A stretch of DNA of 64,000 bases from Gnetum montanum. Lineage: Eukaryota; Streptophyta; Gnetopsida; Gnetales; Gnetaceae. The stretch spans positions 118,381 to 182,380 of the forward strand of contig MNCI01003443.1 of assembly GCA_015680685.1 (NCBI GenBank), in the 5' to 3' direction. Positions 23,700-35,640 of this stretch are shown in pieces. The translations under genes and the position numbers were made by a program. The notes below the pieces were generated by a model. That model did no database searches and was not told the origin of the DNA. It was given only the letters and a program-made list of their open reading frames with translations. The stretch's first letter is position 1. Each line of letters starts with the position of its first letter.

Positions 23700-24940
23700 A
23701 AAGAGGAGTTCATTAGGAAATTGATCAAATTATGGGCACGCATCCTCTTTATTATTCCATTGTAACCAAGACAAGTGATCAACGACCACATTCTCAATCA
23801 AGTCTTGATCTCCCATTGTAATATTGAACTCCTATAAGATCACCAACTACTATATAAATTGAGGGCTCACCATTGGTTTATTCATTAGAAAGCATACACC
23901 AGGGTGATTAGCTCTTTCTCCATTGTGGTGTAATTGAGTTGTGCACCCACAATGCTTTAGCTTGCATTGTGAAGGGAATATGGATATTTCTAATCATCCA
24001 ATTATATGAGCACAACTCCCAAGGCATAGTTTGATACATCTATCATAATGTGAAGTGGTTGGGATCAATTAGATGCTCATAGAATTGGAGTCTCTACAAG
24101 CTTCTTCTTAAGCTTTTGGAATGCCTTTTCACATTTCTTGATCCATATGAATAGAGCATCTTTCTTTGTGAGCTCGACTAATGATTTTTGCTATCTTAGA
24201 AAAATTCTCTATGAATCACCGGTAGTAGCCAGTGTGTCCAAGAAATGATCAAACATCTTTAATGGTTTCTAGTTGGTGGGTTATTCCTTGGATGATCCAA
24301 ATCTTTTCAAGGTCCACCTCAATCCCTATTTGAGAAATCCTATGTCCTAACACAATTCCCTCCTAGACCATGAGATGGGTCTTTTGTTAATTAAGATGAA
24401 GATTAGTATTCATGCACCTTTTAAGCACTTGATCAAGGTGGCCCAAGGATTACTTAAATGTATCACAATAGGTGGAGAAGTCATCCAAGAATACTTCCAC
24501 CTTGTTACCAATTTGCTATTGAAAAATGCTCAAAACTAAGCGTTAGAAAGTTGTAGGGGCATTGCATAGACCCAAGGCCATCTTATGATATGCAAAAGTC
24601 TCTTAGGGACTTATGAATGTTTTTTTGGTCTAATCCTTGGGCACTATATTAATTTGGTTATAGCCACTATAACCACCTAGAAAGCTATAATAACAATGAT
24701 GAAAAATAGTGTTCAACACTTCGTCCAAAAATGGTAATGGAAAATGATCTTTGAATGTTGCCATGTTCAACAGCCTGAAATGAATACAATCCCACCACTT
24801 ACCATCTTTCTTTGGCACAATTATAAGTGGGCTAACCCACTCACTATCCAAAATTGGATAGATGAACCACACCTTGAAGAGTTGTTCAATTTCTTCTTTG
24901 ATGATATGCTTCAATTTGGGATTCAACCGCTGCTATAGCT
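23700..24940 (-). pseudogene. Reverse transcriptase and RNase H region of element B
   Basis: RT begins near 24926 with KHIIKEEIEQLFKVWFIYP, then SEWVSPLIIVPKKDGKW and FLGGYSGYNQI. After a few stops the catalytic strand reads VEVFLDDFSTY (LDD in place of the usual xMDD). The connection and RNase H follow toward 23880, where SNYALG-type residues of the first RNase H strand remain. Athila and other plant Ty3/gypsy RTs share the DDFS motif. Broken by many stops, so inactive. Confidence 0.85.
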
Positions 24941-25539
24941 GTCTTTTTGGCTTCATAGCCAGATTGTTATAGATGCGATGCTAGCATATCCTAAGATCAA
25001 TCCCTATGAGTTTAGGATATGATCAAGTAAAGGCTATTGGCCATTTATTGACCATCTTCAATAGCATCCTTTTCTACTTAGGAGTAAGGTTGACATTACC
25101 AGCTTACCATTTTTCAGAAATGCATATTCCATGTTGGCAAGTAGAGTTTTCAACTCAAGGGATCATGTTTAAAATTATAAAGGATTTCCAATGCTTCCCA
25201 ATTGGTATCATTAGGTTCATCATTGAAGATTTGGCAATGAACTTGCTCCAGTTCATCCATGCCTTTAACATATGCACAAGTTAGGTTCTTAGTAGGTTCC
25301 ATGGAAAGTGTGCTACTTTCAAAATTAGCTGTCAACCACTGGGTGCCCTTCTATTTTATAGCTATTGCATATAAGAACTTTTGGATCTTAGATTCATTTG
25401 CACATTGTCTACATGCTTTGATTGATGTGCTTTTGATAGACCAAAGTTTCTGCACATGGTTGCACCTAATATCACTATATGTGATGCATGAAACTCTCTT
25501 CTTCTCAATCTTTCCAGATACATTTTTCTTGAAAATCTC

Positions 25540-25980
25540 TAAGGAAAGATCTCCAATTCCCATTCATGCATCAATAGTACTCAACTAAGCCCTTCTCATA
25601 ATGATTGGGAAGTCCCCCTTGCAATTGTCAACTTTGATCACTAGGAAATTGACAAGATACGACCATCCATAAATAGTGGTTATAATGTCCTCCTCTAATC
25701 CCAAGGGAATAGAGATGGATTGATCTATGAACTCTAAACAGGTATTGCTCTTCTTAAAAGGAGGTATGTTTCAAGTGTTGTATGTTTCATGAGAAATCAT
25801 ATTAACACCAAAACTTGAATTGAAAAGAGCCTTGCATGGCTCATTTCTTGCAATTGATAAGTAGATGAGAGGATTTCCAGGATTAGCTCTTTTCCTGGGA
25901 AGTTTGTCAACCTTGATCCAATTAGGTACAACATGGGTTAACTTGACTATGTAGATCTTAGGAGGCATTTATTTTGAAGG
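25540..25980 (-). pseudogene. Protease region of element B
   Basis: At 25968-25771 the frame shows YLSIARNEPCKALFNSS followed by FGVNMISHETYN, the retropepsin active-site loop. The catalytic aspartate (D of D-S/T-G) reads N here, so the enzyme would be dead even without the stops. The C-terminal strand GIGDLSLEIFKK lies at about 25560, equivalent to LGIHDLSLEISKE in D. Confidence 0.75.
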
Positions 25981-26599
25981 GCTCTCAAAAGGAATGGATG
26001 TAAAGGATGAAGAAGACATAGGATGATCAACTGCATAAGTTAGTCAGGGCTTTGTAGGGCTTTTGATTTGGAAGAATGGTCTTTTATGGGATCTGGATTT
26101 CAAACCGCTTGGCTAAGGAGTTGGCTGTAAGTTAATAACCCTAGTAGCATTACCTTGTTGCAGCTACATGAGAATTTCACCTTGCATGGATGAAGAAAGT
26201 GGTAATTGGGCTAAGGGTGGAGGAACAAGTGCTAAAGAATAAGAAGGGTGATAAGGATATGGGAATTCCCCTCTAGGAGATGGAGATGAGTTTTGTAGTA
26301 CCTTGATGGATAGTAGTGATGCTGAAAAGAAGTGTGACTGAAAGAGTTATGAAAAGACATGGATTGCTGAACATAGTATCCATATGGATCTAGTTACCTA
26401 TAAGGGTATTGTTGCCTTAGTGGTGGCATCCCTTATGACTTTGTGTGTTGCCATTGATGGTACTACTCGTGTAGTTGTAGTGGAGCTCCACTTAGATAAT
26501 AAGCTTGTTGTTGCTAGTGGAACTGTCTTGAATTGCCTTGAGGATAAGGCAAACTTATGGGTGCTTACCTTCATGCTAGTCTAGGATTTAGAGCATACA

Positions 26600-28392
26600 C
26601 CCCATATTCCTATAAGTGTGACACAATAGGATAAAATCTCTTAGGATGTTCATATTGGCAAATGTCACACCCATGATTATCATCTGATTTTGACTCCATA
26701 ACCTCTTCTACTATAGCAGCTTTGCCCTTACCCCTTTCGTAGGCACGTTCATCTTCTTTTCTTCTTCTGTAGTCATAATCACTACTTTTTTGTTTGGATT
26801 CTTTTGTAATTTTTAGAGTAGTTTGAAATTTTCCATCCAAAGATTTCCATATTTTTCAACCTTTATCAAAATTTTAAATATATATTGTTGAATTGGTAAG
26901 GTTATTCACTACATCACTTCATCAAGTGGTACCTCCTCCTCACTATCACATAATCAACCTCCCTTTTTCTGATGGAAGGATCCTAGTTATACTACTTAGC
27001 ACTTTTCCATTTTCTTAACTAACCTTCTTCTTTTGCAACTTGCTCAATCAACCTTTGAATATAATGGAATCTTAGTTATGACAATATCCCTTGGGCATAG
27101 TCCTGAAGAGTTCTTCTAATTTTTGATTGGAGCCCATCTATGATATGGCAAAACTACTCCATTTAAAATAACCATGGCTAGGACGTTTATGTAAAAGGGA
27201 AGAATACTTGCCCATGGCTGCATTCAAGGAATCATGTGTTTCTTGTTGCTAGTCTTGGATTTGCTTCCTCAAGTTGGACACTTTGGAGTATGTCTAATAG
27301 TTTTCATTAAATAGCTTAAGCATCATACTCCATTTGAGAATTGATTCTAGCTCCAAGGAGCAGTACCAACTTTCTACTTCTTTTATGAGTATCCTGGGGA
27401 ACAAATTAAGTTTTTTCTAGTCATTTTCTATGTTCTACAAGGCACACGTATCGTGAAAGTATTGAATATGGGTCTATAGATTTGAGTTATATCTCCCCTC
27501 TAATGTGGGGATAATGTTCATATACAAACTCTTGATTCCACTATCTTTCACATGCCTAGTTGGAATTCTAACTACCTATACAATGTTCAGCATGCTTTGA
27601 TTTTCAAACAAAGGTTCATCATCATCATAATTTTGATGATTCCTATGATATCCTCTACTATCCCTTCACTCATGGTGGGGCCAACAATCATTGTCTTGTC
27701 ATTCATCTTGATCACAATTTCCTTCTCTTCAATTTTGATCAAATTCAAAGGAGGATGAAGAAGATGCATATGAAGGGGGCAAAGAGGGAAGAGGACTACC
27801 ACCACCATGGTTTTTTCCACCTCATTTTTTTTTCACAACCATGATCATCAAGTTTATCATCATCACAATGCTTTCCCAAGCCCCTACCTTGACTCACACT
27901 TTTTCTTAAACTTAGATTTTTGATAGTGGATGGCAGATTCGGGTTCAAGCCCCCTTCACTAGAGTTAAGGGCTAGAGAATATTCATGTTGAGAACCCCCA
28001 TATGGAGGATCCTCATTTTCATTTTGGTTTAGTAGGAATAAGGGGTTAGTGAACTGTTTCCCCTTCGTAGCTTCATGGCACTTCTCCTAGTGCCAATATT
28101 ATTTGCATTGCATTTTTGTGGAATAGTAGTCCCGATAGTCATGGTTTTGCATAATGTATTCATCATGGAGATCCTAGATGCCCAACCTCTTAAGAGTTTG
28201 GAGCAACATCCTAAGAACATATTATTCAAGAGGTAATGCAATGTTACCCTCCATATCTCTCCACCGCAGCTACTCATCCTAATGTAGGATGGAGGTAAAA
28301 TCAGGTACAAACTCATCTGGATGAGTGTACATCACTTTGAGTTCTTGGGGCATTGGTGGTTTTGATTCATCATGCTTGTGAGAAGAAGACAT
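26600..28392 (-). pseudogene. gag of element B
   Basis: Start MSSSHKHDESKPPMPQEL at 28392, matching the position of the D gag start relative to the primer site. The N-terminal region includes LRWRDMEGNIALPLE (D has MRWRDMQGNIVLPLE). Near 26680 the knuckle CDICQYEHPKRFYP keeps C-X2-C-X3-H but has lost the last cysteine. The gag core between them is heavily broken. A charged stretch (26820-26700) with KEDERAYERGKGK precedes the knuckle. Confidence 0.75.
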
Positions 28393-28530
28393 TTTATATT
28401 AGAGAGGAACTTAGTGTGCTTAAATAATAATTATAATTATTTTTTTGAATGATTGTAACTTTAGGCTTTGTTTCAATGATCTTAAATAATATTCACTAAT
28501 TTTTAGATAGCACATGTATCAAACTACAAG

Positions 28531-28548
28531 ATCTTAGCAATGGTGCCA
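28531..28548 (-). other. Primer binding site of element B (tRNA-Asp type)
   Basis: In sense TGGCACCATTGCTAAGAT, one base after the 5' LTR; it differs from the tRNA-Asp complement by a few transitions. Confidence 0.85.
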
Positions 28549-28549
28549 A

Positions 28550-29373
28550 TGATGAGTGGTGAGTAGACACTACACCCAACCATACAAATCACTAAGCATT
28601 CATGCATGATTTGGTCAAATTTCATGGACTTATAGCTTTTTAAGTATGCTAGTCTCTAGGAAGTGAAACTAACTGTTGCCATTGTTGTCTTCCTAATTAC
28701 ACTTTTGAAATGAAAAGGTATGGTTAAGTGCAACTGAGGCATATGATTTTTATCATTTTTATGTTTTATAGTTTAAGCTTCTTAAGGGTAAAGAATAACG
28801 TATAAAATAAAATAATTAAATTGCTAATTGAATCTAACTAGCTACACTTAGCTAATCCTAACATAAGAATCCATTCCCACTTGCCATACACATCCTAAAC
28901 ACGTTTAATGCTATTGGGTTATCAAATGTTAAGCATTATCAGGATTACCAAGTTTCACGCATATACTTGAAGTGGTGGTACTTATGTGCTAATTAATCAC
29001 TATTTAATTTAGCTTAATTTATCTTAATTACTTAAAAAATTAAAGGAAATTACATAAAATGTTAAATGCATAAATAAACAATTAATCTATTTCAAAGTGC
29101 TGTAAGGTTTATAAGAAAGCTTGTCTGTATTGCTACACACACTGCCATGTGTAGGTACAATAGTGCTCGAATAAAGATCCATACACTCTTTAACTCCTAC
29201 TGCAAGCACTTAGAAAAGATATTCTAACTTTCAAGCAAGAAAATTATAAGAGCTTTGTTACAACTATGACCAAAGATGCCATAAACATGATGGGTGAGCA
29301 TATATTTATAGGCAAAAATAGACACTATGTCAACAAGGTCATGTCAATGTATCAAATTCCACATCGATGCAGC
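28550..29373 (-). repeat. 5' LTR of element B, part before the insertion of C
   Basis: Matches 16394-17256 up to the palindromic cluster, where element C starts at 29374. TATA box at about 29301-29310 (plus strand TATATTTATA). Confidence 0.85.
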
Positions 29374-31094
29374 TGAAACACCACTAATTTCAGCCTAACA
29401 CTTTGAAACAAGAATGAATCAAGCCATTTTGAGCTTTTGGGAGGCAAAATTTGGCTAAGGCATGGAAACCATGCTTAGGTAAATCAAGCCAGCTTGCTCA
29501 TCCCATCAAGCTGGAAGCTTGCCCTCAGTGTGACCAACTCTTAGAGTCTCAAAATTGAGCCAAAACGATCTGATCTACAACGTGAATGTCATCCTCAGAG
29601 CACATCCTTGATAGCTTCCAGTCGCAACTTTCAAAATGCTAGATTTCAGCTCAAAATTGCAAGTTTTTGCAAGATTTCACAAGTCATGCTGCATGTCACA
29701 CTGTGGTCACGCTACAATGTGACTGCAGCGTGACCTACTCAAAGTGGTTCCAAACAAGTCACATCTAGGCTCAAATTCCATATTTCAGAGCTCAAATTCT
29801 AGATTTTAGATCACTCTTAGGATCAAATATAGCTAGACAATAGTTGCACTCAAGAATCAAGCTTCAAAATCACAATTTCAAAAAAAATACATCATTTTTG
29901 AGTCATGCCATGCTGCATGTCACGTTGTGGTCACGCTGCAGTGTGACTCCAGTGTGACCTATCACAAATAGCTTGAAACAAGACACTTTAGGCTCAATTC
30001 ATCAATCACAGTCAAGCAATCCTTGCACTTTAAGAATGAGGCTTCAAAATTCCAAAATTTGGTGAAAAATTGCAAGTTTTTGTTCACTCATGCTAAGGTC
30101 ACACTGCAGCGTGAAGTAGCATGAGTCTCACGTGCGCACACTCAAGTCACATTGAGACAAAATCAAATCACGCTAGAAATTCTTGTCAAGAAAAAATACT
30201 TTAAAAAGCCATAGAAACACTTGAATCAACACCCTGCAGTAGTCAAGTCGCAGATCCAGAAGTTTCAACGGAGCTAGAATCAATTTCTCTTGTTGAACAT
30301 TATCATTTCATTGTAAATCTTCATTTGTGGGCTTGTCAAGCCCTCATGGTCCAAATTGTATGTGCTTTCTTGGGTTTGAGTAAGCCACACGTTGTAAGAT
30401 ACAATGGACCTGGTCGAAGACATAGCTCGCCCACACAAATCCAACTCACATACAGCTATCCATCAGACACATGTCACTAGATCCATGTTTCTCTCATCTT
30501 CTAGCCGTTGATTCCATTCTTGAATTCCGCACCCAAGCCTGGCCAAATCCTATAAATATCCTATCAATTCACATAAACAAGGGGGGAAATTTTGAATGTT
30601 GACATTTTGGGAAGCATTGACCAGCAGCCTAGGATGCTCAGACACACTTGACTCCTAGCATCCGTGCACTTCACACATCATCCCGGGGCGTAGTGCTTGA
30701 CTTGCCATCCACACGTGTAGCTACGCTTTGACCGGTGCACATTCTTTTTTAAACAATAAAATACAGTTCATTATTGCCTACCACTTACATTGTTTACTTT
30801 GTTTTACATTTAATTTATGTTCTATTTGCAATACTAGTTCTGCATACATTTCCGTTTACATTTCGTGTGCACTGTTTATGTTTCAAACATCAATTACGAT
30901 AACCCCAGCGCAAGCCATAGTTTACACTCGGGGAAGTCCTTCGTTGATTTGCCAGCAGATCATCCAAGGCACTTTGCCTTCATCCCCTTTTCCAGCTTGC
31001 CCTCAAGTGAAGGCAAGGTTAGTTGTGTTTGTCCGATGATCTTTCAGTATTTTTTTACCCTTCCAGCCTTGCATTGATGATTTAGGTTACTACA
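29374..31094 (+). repeat. 5' LTR of element C
   Basis: 1721 bp, TGAAACACCAC to GGTTACTACA. Words such as TCACACTGTGGTCACGCT and CTGCAGCGTGACC recur near 29690-29750, 29915-29965 and 30085-30190, upstream of a TATA box (CCTATAAATATCC, about 30549). Frames called open in the LTR are chance. Confidence 0.9.
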
Positions 31095-31115
31095 GTTAAT
31101 TGACGCTAGAAGGAG
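31095..31115 (+). other. Probable primer binding site region of element C
   Basis: The bases after the LTR include TTGACGCTAGAAGGAGGGC. Position fits a primer site a few bases after the LTR. I do not assign the tRNA. Confidence 0.5.
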
Positions 31116-31190
31116 GGCTTGACTTGCTTGTTGTTTGTTAAAACGTCAATCATGCTACCTGTCAAAACTTATTCATCTTGTCCCTATGAG

Positions 31191-31390
31191 TCTCCCTATC
31201 ACAATTTTCACATTGTAGTTGTCACACTGTAGTTGTCATGCTGCAGTTGTCATGCTATAGTTGTCACGTTGTAGGTTAGTCATGATGCACACGCTGCAGG
31301 CTAGTCACGTTGCACACGCTGCAAGCTGCACACACTGCACACGCTGCATGCTAGTCATGCTACACATGTTGCATGTTGTCGACTTGGACA
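31191..31390 (+). repeat. Leader minisatellite of element C
   Basis: Tandem degenerate units of about 15-25 bp: CACACTGTAGTTGTCATGCT, then CACGCTGCA, TAGTCACGTTGCACACGCTG and so on. They use the same CACGCTGCA-type words as the LTR. Confidence 0.7.
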
Positions 31391-33467
31391 CGCTATCATG
31401 GAATCTTCCCACATCCTCACACATGAATAATATAACTTCATTTGTGTGAAAATTCAAGCCAACTTGCCTATCGATCGCACGGAAAGAGAGGAAAAGCGAC
31501 ATTATGAGCTCATCTACAAGGGAGGTCATGGGTTCACTCCCTCAACATTTGACATAATCTCCCATTTTGAACACCATCATCAACTCATGTTTCAGCTTCT
31601 CATGGCAAGGAGTCAAGCTTTATAGCCACCTCCGATAGAGCCTCAAAATGGAAATGAGAAAGATGACTTTGCTGCCCAATCTGAGCATGGGGATTCATAT
31701 CATACTGTTAGTCCTCGTGCCTATACAAATCCATTATGCCAACCTTTCCTAGAGGGAACCATGCTTCCTCATTCATCCACATACATGCGAGGACTAGCTT
31801 CTCAACAAGAAATACTAGCTTCCACATCCACCCATTACATACCACAAGTACAAACCCATGGGGCACCTCTGACTACTTCAACACAACATGTTCAGGGTGT
31901 CACCTCAGAACCTGTGGCTAGGCAGTGGGTTTCACAAGCTATCCAGCAATACCAACCTACTCTCCATAATGTACCACACCATCTAATCCCATCTTTGAAT
32001 GTTGCTCTACCACAACAACTAACAATCCAATAGTATCCCTTGCTACAAACAATGCAACAATCGAATTACTACCAATCACAATCCATTCAACCTGCTGGTA
32101 TGCCTATCATCCAAGAGTGGGAAGACATGAAGAAAATGATGCACATGTTAATTGAAGAGGTAAAGCACCTTAAAACTGCAAACACTGAGGAAATCAAGGT
32201 GTTGGACTTCTATCAAGATGATCCAATCGACCCCTTAGTTCCACCATTAACCTTGCCAAAGGGACTCTCATTACCCCAGCTAACCAAGTACAATGGATAG
32301 GGAGACCCAAATGCCCACCTAGTAACATTTCGAATAGAATGTCTATTTCTTCAGGCCTAGCCTCAAGCAATTCTATGTATATTTGCTATGTCCTTAACTG
32401 GAAAAGCCTTAGAATGGTACTAAGCTTTACCTCATAACTCCATATCCTCTCTTGAGGATTTGTTACATCAGTTTTTCACCTGTTTTAAATATAATCTAAA
32501 GCCTGAAGCTACACTGGATAGCCTGATTTAGATTAAATAGAAACCATTAGAGCTAGCATAGAAATTTATCCAAAGGTGGAGTGCAACTCTCAATGAAGTT
32601 CATGAGCCCATCCCTAAAACATATCTACTTACCATCCTTAAGGTAGCCGCAAATGACTTTGTTAAATTGAAACTTTATTATTTGAAAGCCTGTACCTTGA
32701 GCCAAGCATTCGCACAAATTAAGGACATAGAGGAAGTAGCGTAAGCTAGCAATGACCCAGCTTATGTGGCCTATAGGAACCAACACACTTGCAAACAAAA
32801 CACAACAGTGGCAACGATGGCCGTAAGCACGAAAGCAACCAACTGGGGCCTAACAACTAAGCAACCTAAAGCCCTAGTTGACAAAGCTGCCAACTCATCT
32901 ACATCGGCAGGGGCTAGCCCAAGGCCCAACTTTTAGCGCAAGGATTGCTCAAAGTATACACCAATACCGATGCAACCCTCTCAACTATTAGAGCAACTCT
33001 TGAAAGCCAGGAAAATCCAACACAAACACGTATTAGAGATTACTTGCCAAAAACATGATAGGTATTGCGAGCTACTAAGGAACCCCACTTTAGCAGTACC
33101 AAATGAGCCCCCAGTCCCACAACATTTTAAAGTGGACCAATATTATCATTACCATCAAATGGCTGGTCACGGTACAGAAAAATGTCGTGCCCTGCAAGAT
33201 GACCTATAGGGAATGATAGAACAAGGCCAACTGGTGATTGACACAGCAAGTCAATCCAGTATAGATGATGCCTCCTATGTAATAAATTCCATTAGCATAG
33301 GTGGCAAGCCCAAACCTGTGCAAAAACCTTTTGTGATCCATGTGTCTCCTAATAAGGGAAAGGTCCCCCTGACCCCCACAAGAAAGAGGCCTCCCTTTGT
33401 TCTCAAAGTGCCATCCCAAGCACTGAGAACATCCTTCGTGGTCAAGGTTCCACAGCAATCATCCGTT

Positions 33468-33617
33468 AAGATGTTAAATTGGCATGACTTTTCTGCTAAG
33501 ATGTTAAACTAGCATGACCCATTTTCTAAGATGTTAAAATAGCATGACTTATCCACTAAGATGTTAAATTGGCGTAACTCGTCCACTAAGACATTAAATT
33601 AACATGACGTGACAACA
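33468..33617 (+). repeat. 30-bp tandem repeat, first block
   Basis: Five units of 30 bp, AAGATGTTAAATTGGCATGA plus ten bases, each encoding ten residues of the type KMLNWHDLST. In units 2 and 5 the tryptophan codon TGG reads TAG or is changed. Confidence 0.9.
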
Positions 33618-34211
33618 AAAATCGCTAAACAACCTTTCATCATCAAGGTGTCACAACAAGTTAGTCATACAACAACCCATATAACAACTTCACCTAAGCC
33701 ACCCTTTATCATAAGAGGGCCACAACATGATGGCCCCTCACCTACCCAAAGCCCAACAGTGGGCAACATCTCGATCCCTCCTCCCTCGAGAGTTGGCCCC
33801 ACTAGCAACTTGGGTAGGTCCACCAAATGGCAATGCAAGAGGAAAAATGAACACCTTGCAACCCCCATGACCAAAGAAAAGGCCACAACCAGAAAATAAC
33901 AACTAAACACTAGGGCCCTAGACAAATGTCGTGCCCTGCAAGATGACCTATAGGGAATGATAGAACAAGGCCAACTGGTGATTGACACAACAAGTCAATC
34001 CAACATAGATGATGCCTCCTATGTGATAAATTCCATTAGCATAGGTGGCAAGCCCAAACCTATGCAAAAACCTTTTGTGATCCATGTGTCTCATAACAAG
34101 GCAAACGTTCCCTTGGCCCCCACAAGAAAGAGGCCTCCCTTTGTTCTCAAAGTGCCACCCCAAGCACTGAGAACATCCTTTGTGGTCAAGGTTCCACAAC
34201 GATCATCCGCT

Positions 34212-34361
34212 AAGATGTTAAACTGGCATGACTTGTCTACTAAGATGTTAAACTAGCATGATCCATCTGCTAAGATGTTAAAATAGCATGACTTGTCCAC
34301 TAAGATGTTAAACTGGCGTAACTCGTCCACTAAGACATTAAATTGGCATGACATGAAAACA
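34212..34361 (+). repeat. 30-bp tandem repeat, second block
   Basis: The same five units in the second copy of the 744-bp duplication. Confidence 0.9.
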
Positions 34362-34869
34362 AAAATCGCTAAATAACCTTTCATCATCAAGGTGTCACAA
34401 CAAGTTAGTCATACAACAACCCATATAACAACTTCACCTAAGCCACCCTTTATCATAAGAGGGCCACAACATGATGGCCCCTCACCTACCCAAAGCCCAA
34501 CAGTGGGCAACATCTCGATCCCTCCTCCCTTGAGAGTCGGCCCCACTAGCAACTTGGGTAGGTCCACCAAATGGCAATGCAAGAGGAAAAATGAACACCT
34601 CGCAACCCCAATGACCAAAGAAAAGGCCACAACCAGAAAATAACAACTAAACACTAGGGCCCCTACCTCCAAGAAGACCAAACAAACCAAGCCCGAGTCC
34701 CCTTCACGAGAGATCTATCTCTCAAGCCACATGGAGGAAGTCAAGGCCAACATAACAACCAATGACAAGGATTTTGTAGTTGCACTAACCTAGGTAAAAC
34801 AAATTCTCAAGCAAAAGAACATGACATTGATCTTATATGACTTGGTCATGACCTCATCTGCTCACTGCT

Positions 34870-35640
34870 AAGCATTTACCAAGATCTTGGCCTCCATTCC
34901 TGTTACAGAGGACATCCCTACAAATGAGGCATCCATCCATGCAACAATGCTACCTCCTACACCACCAGACTTGGGTTCAACAACCTTAGCCTTTTGCAAT
35001 GATGTAGTAAAATTCAACCTTGCACGAGGAGAGGTCACACATGCACCTTTAAAGACTAGTGTAAGCATCGGAAAATACACAATACATAGAGTACACATCG
35101 ATGATGGTGCGGCAGAAAACGTTGTCGCGCACTTCGTCATCGAACGACTAGGCCTAACGCACAACATTCAATCAACCAAAATCGAGTCTCTAAAGTCCTT
35201 CGATGGAGGATGCGTAGCCATTAATGGCACAATCCACATTGCTTTCATGATAGGGGACCAGCACCCCATGTTTGCAATCTTTACAATCATCAACAAGATG
35301 CCAGACTACAACATGATTCTAGGTAGGCCTTGGTTAGCCCAACTAAGGGCCATCTCCTCTCCCATCCACTAAGAAATCCACCTTCCATATGAAGGTGGTC
35401 AAGTTATCATCCATGGTGATAATGCTTCCTCTTCAACTATCCATGACATAAACATGGCGCAGGTTTTGGAAGAAGAGTTTCTTGGTGGTACACCTACGGT
35501 AACCAACGCAATGCCTAAGGCTAACACACCCGAATGAGTGGTTGAAGCCAATAGCTCCCCAGAGGATCCTAAACCTTTCACACTCCCTAATCCATGCCTA
35601 GTTAGGAAGAAACTACATGACCAAGACCTTCCCTTGGCCA
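34870..35640 (+). pseudogene. Protease region of element C
   Basis: The open stretch 34887-35372 reads FNLARGEVTHAPLKTS, then YTIHRVHIDDGAAENVV (active-site loop, D-D-G in place of D-S/T-G), and MILGRPWLAQLRAISS (the second conserved retropepsin strand with the GRPWL of Tat/Ogre elements). After one stop the frame goes on with GGQVIIHGDN, the usual tail of this group, to about 35640. It is in the same frame as gag. No RT follows. Confidence 0.85.

Larger units (their letters stand above)
31493..34667 (+). pseudogene. gag of element C, with internal 744-bp tandem duplication
   Basis: One frame is kept from about 31493. Order: N-terminal region with HYELIYKGGHGFTP; a Q/P/S/T-rich linker; a short coiled coil (EWEDMKKMMHMLIEEVKHL, about 32120); the gag core (LTKYNG, then NAHLVTFRIECLFLQ, LTGKALEWY, about 32280-32420) and IQRWSATLNEVHEPIPKTYL; then near 33140 a knuckle-like YYHYHQMAGHGTEKC and LQDDL. 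After that comes a region of PPFVLKVP-type repeats and a 10-residue tandem repeat, all duplicated once. Stops are mainly TAG. It would have formed the particle core and bound genomic RNA. Confidence 0.8.
33180..34667 (+). repeat. 744-bp in-frame tandem duplication in element C
   Basis: Copy 1 33180-33923, copy 2 33924-34667. Both begin AAATGTCGTGCCCTGCAAG and the period of 744 bp is 248 codons, so the frame is kept. The copies differ at scattered bases. Confidence 0.9.

Noticed and set aside
30728-31077. Overlapping plus frames in the C LTR, and their counterparts at 38883-39346
   Set aside because: They lie fully inside LTR sequence and match no protein; presence in both LTRs only reflects LTR identity.
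31261-31449. Cys/His-rich plus frame
   Set aside because: It is the translation of the leader minisatellite (CACGCTGCA words), not a zinc-binding protein.
33468-33617. Regular 30-bp repeats that could look like a CRISPR array
   Set aside because: The units are directly adjacent with no unique spacers, encode an in-frame decapeptide in a plant retroelement, and no cas genes exist.
33665-33988. Long minus-strand frames opposite the gag of element C (also 34409-34690, 33204-33458, 33948-34199)
   Set aside because: They are antisense shadows of the plus-strand gag frame; duplicated because the DNA is duplicated.
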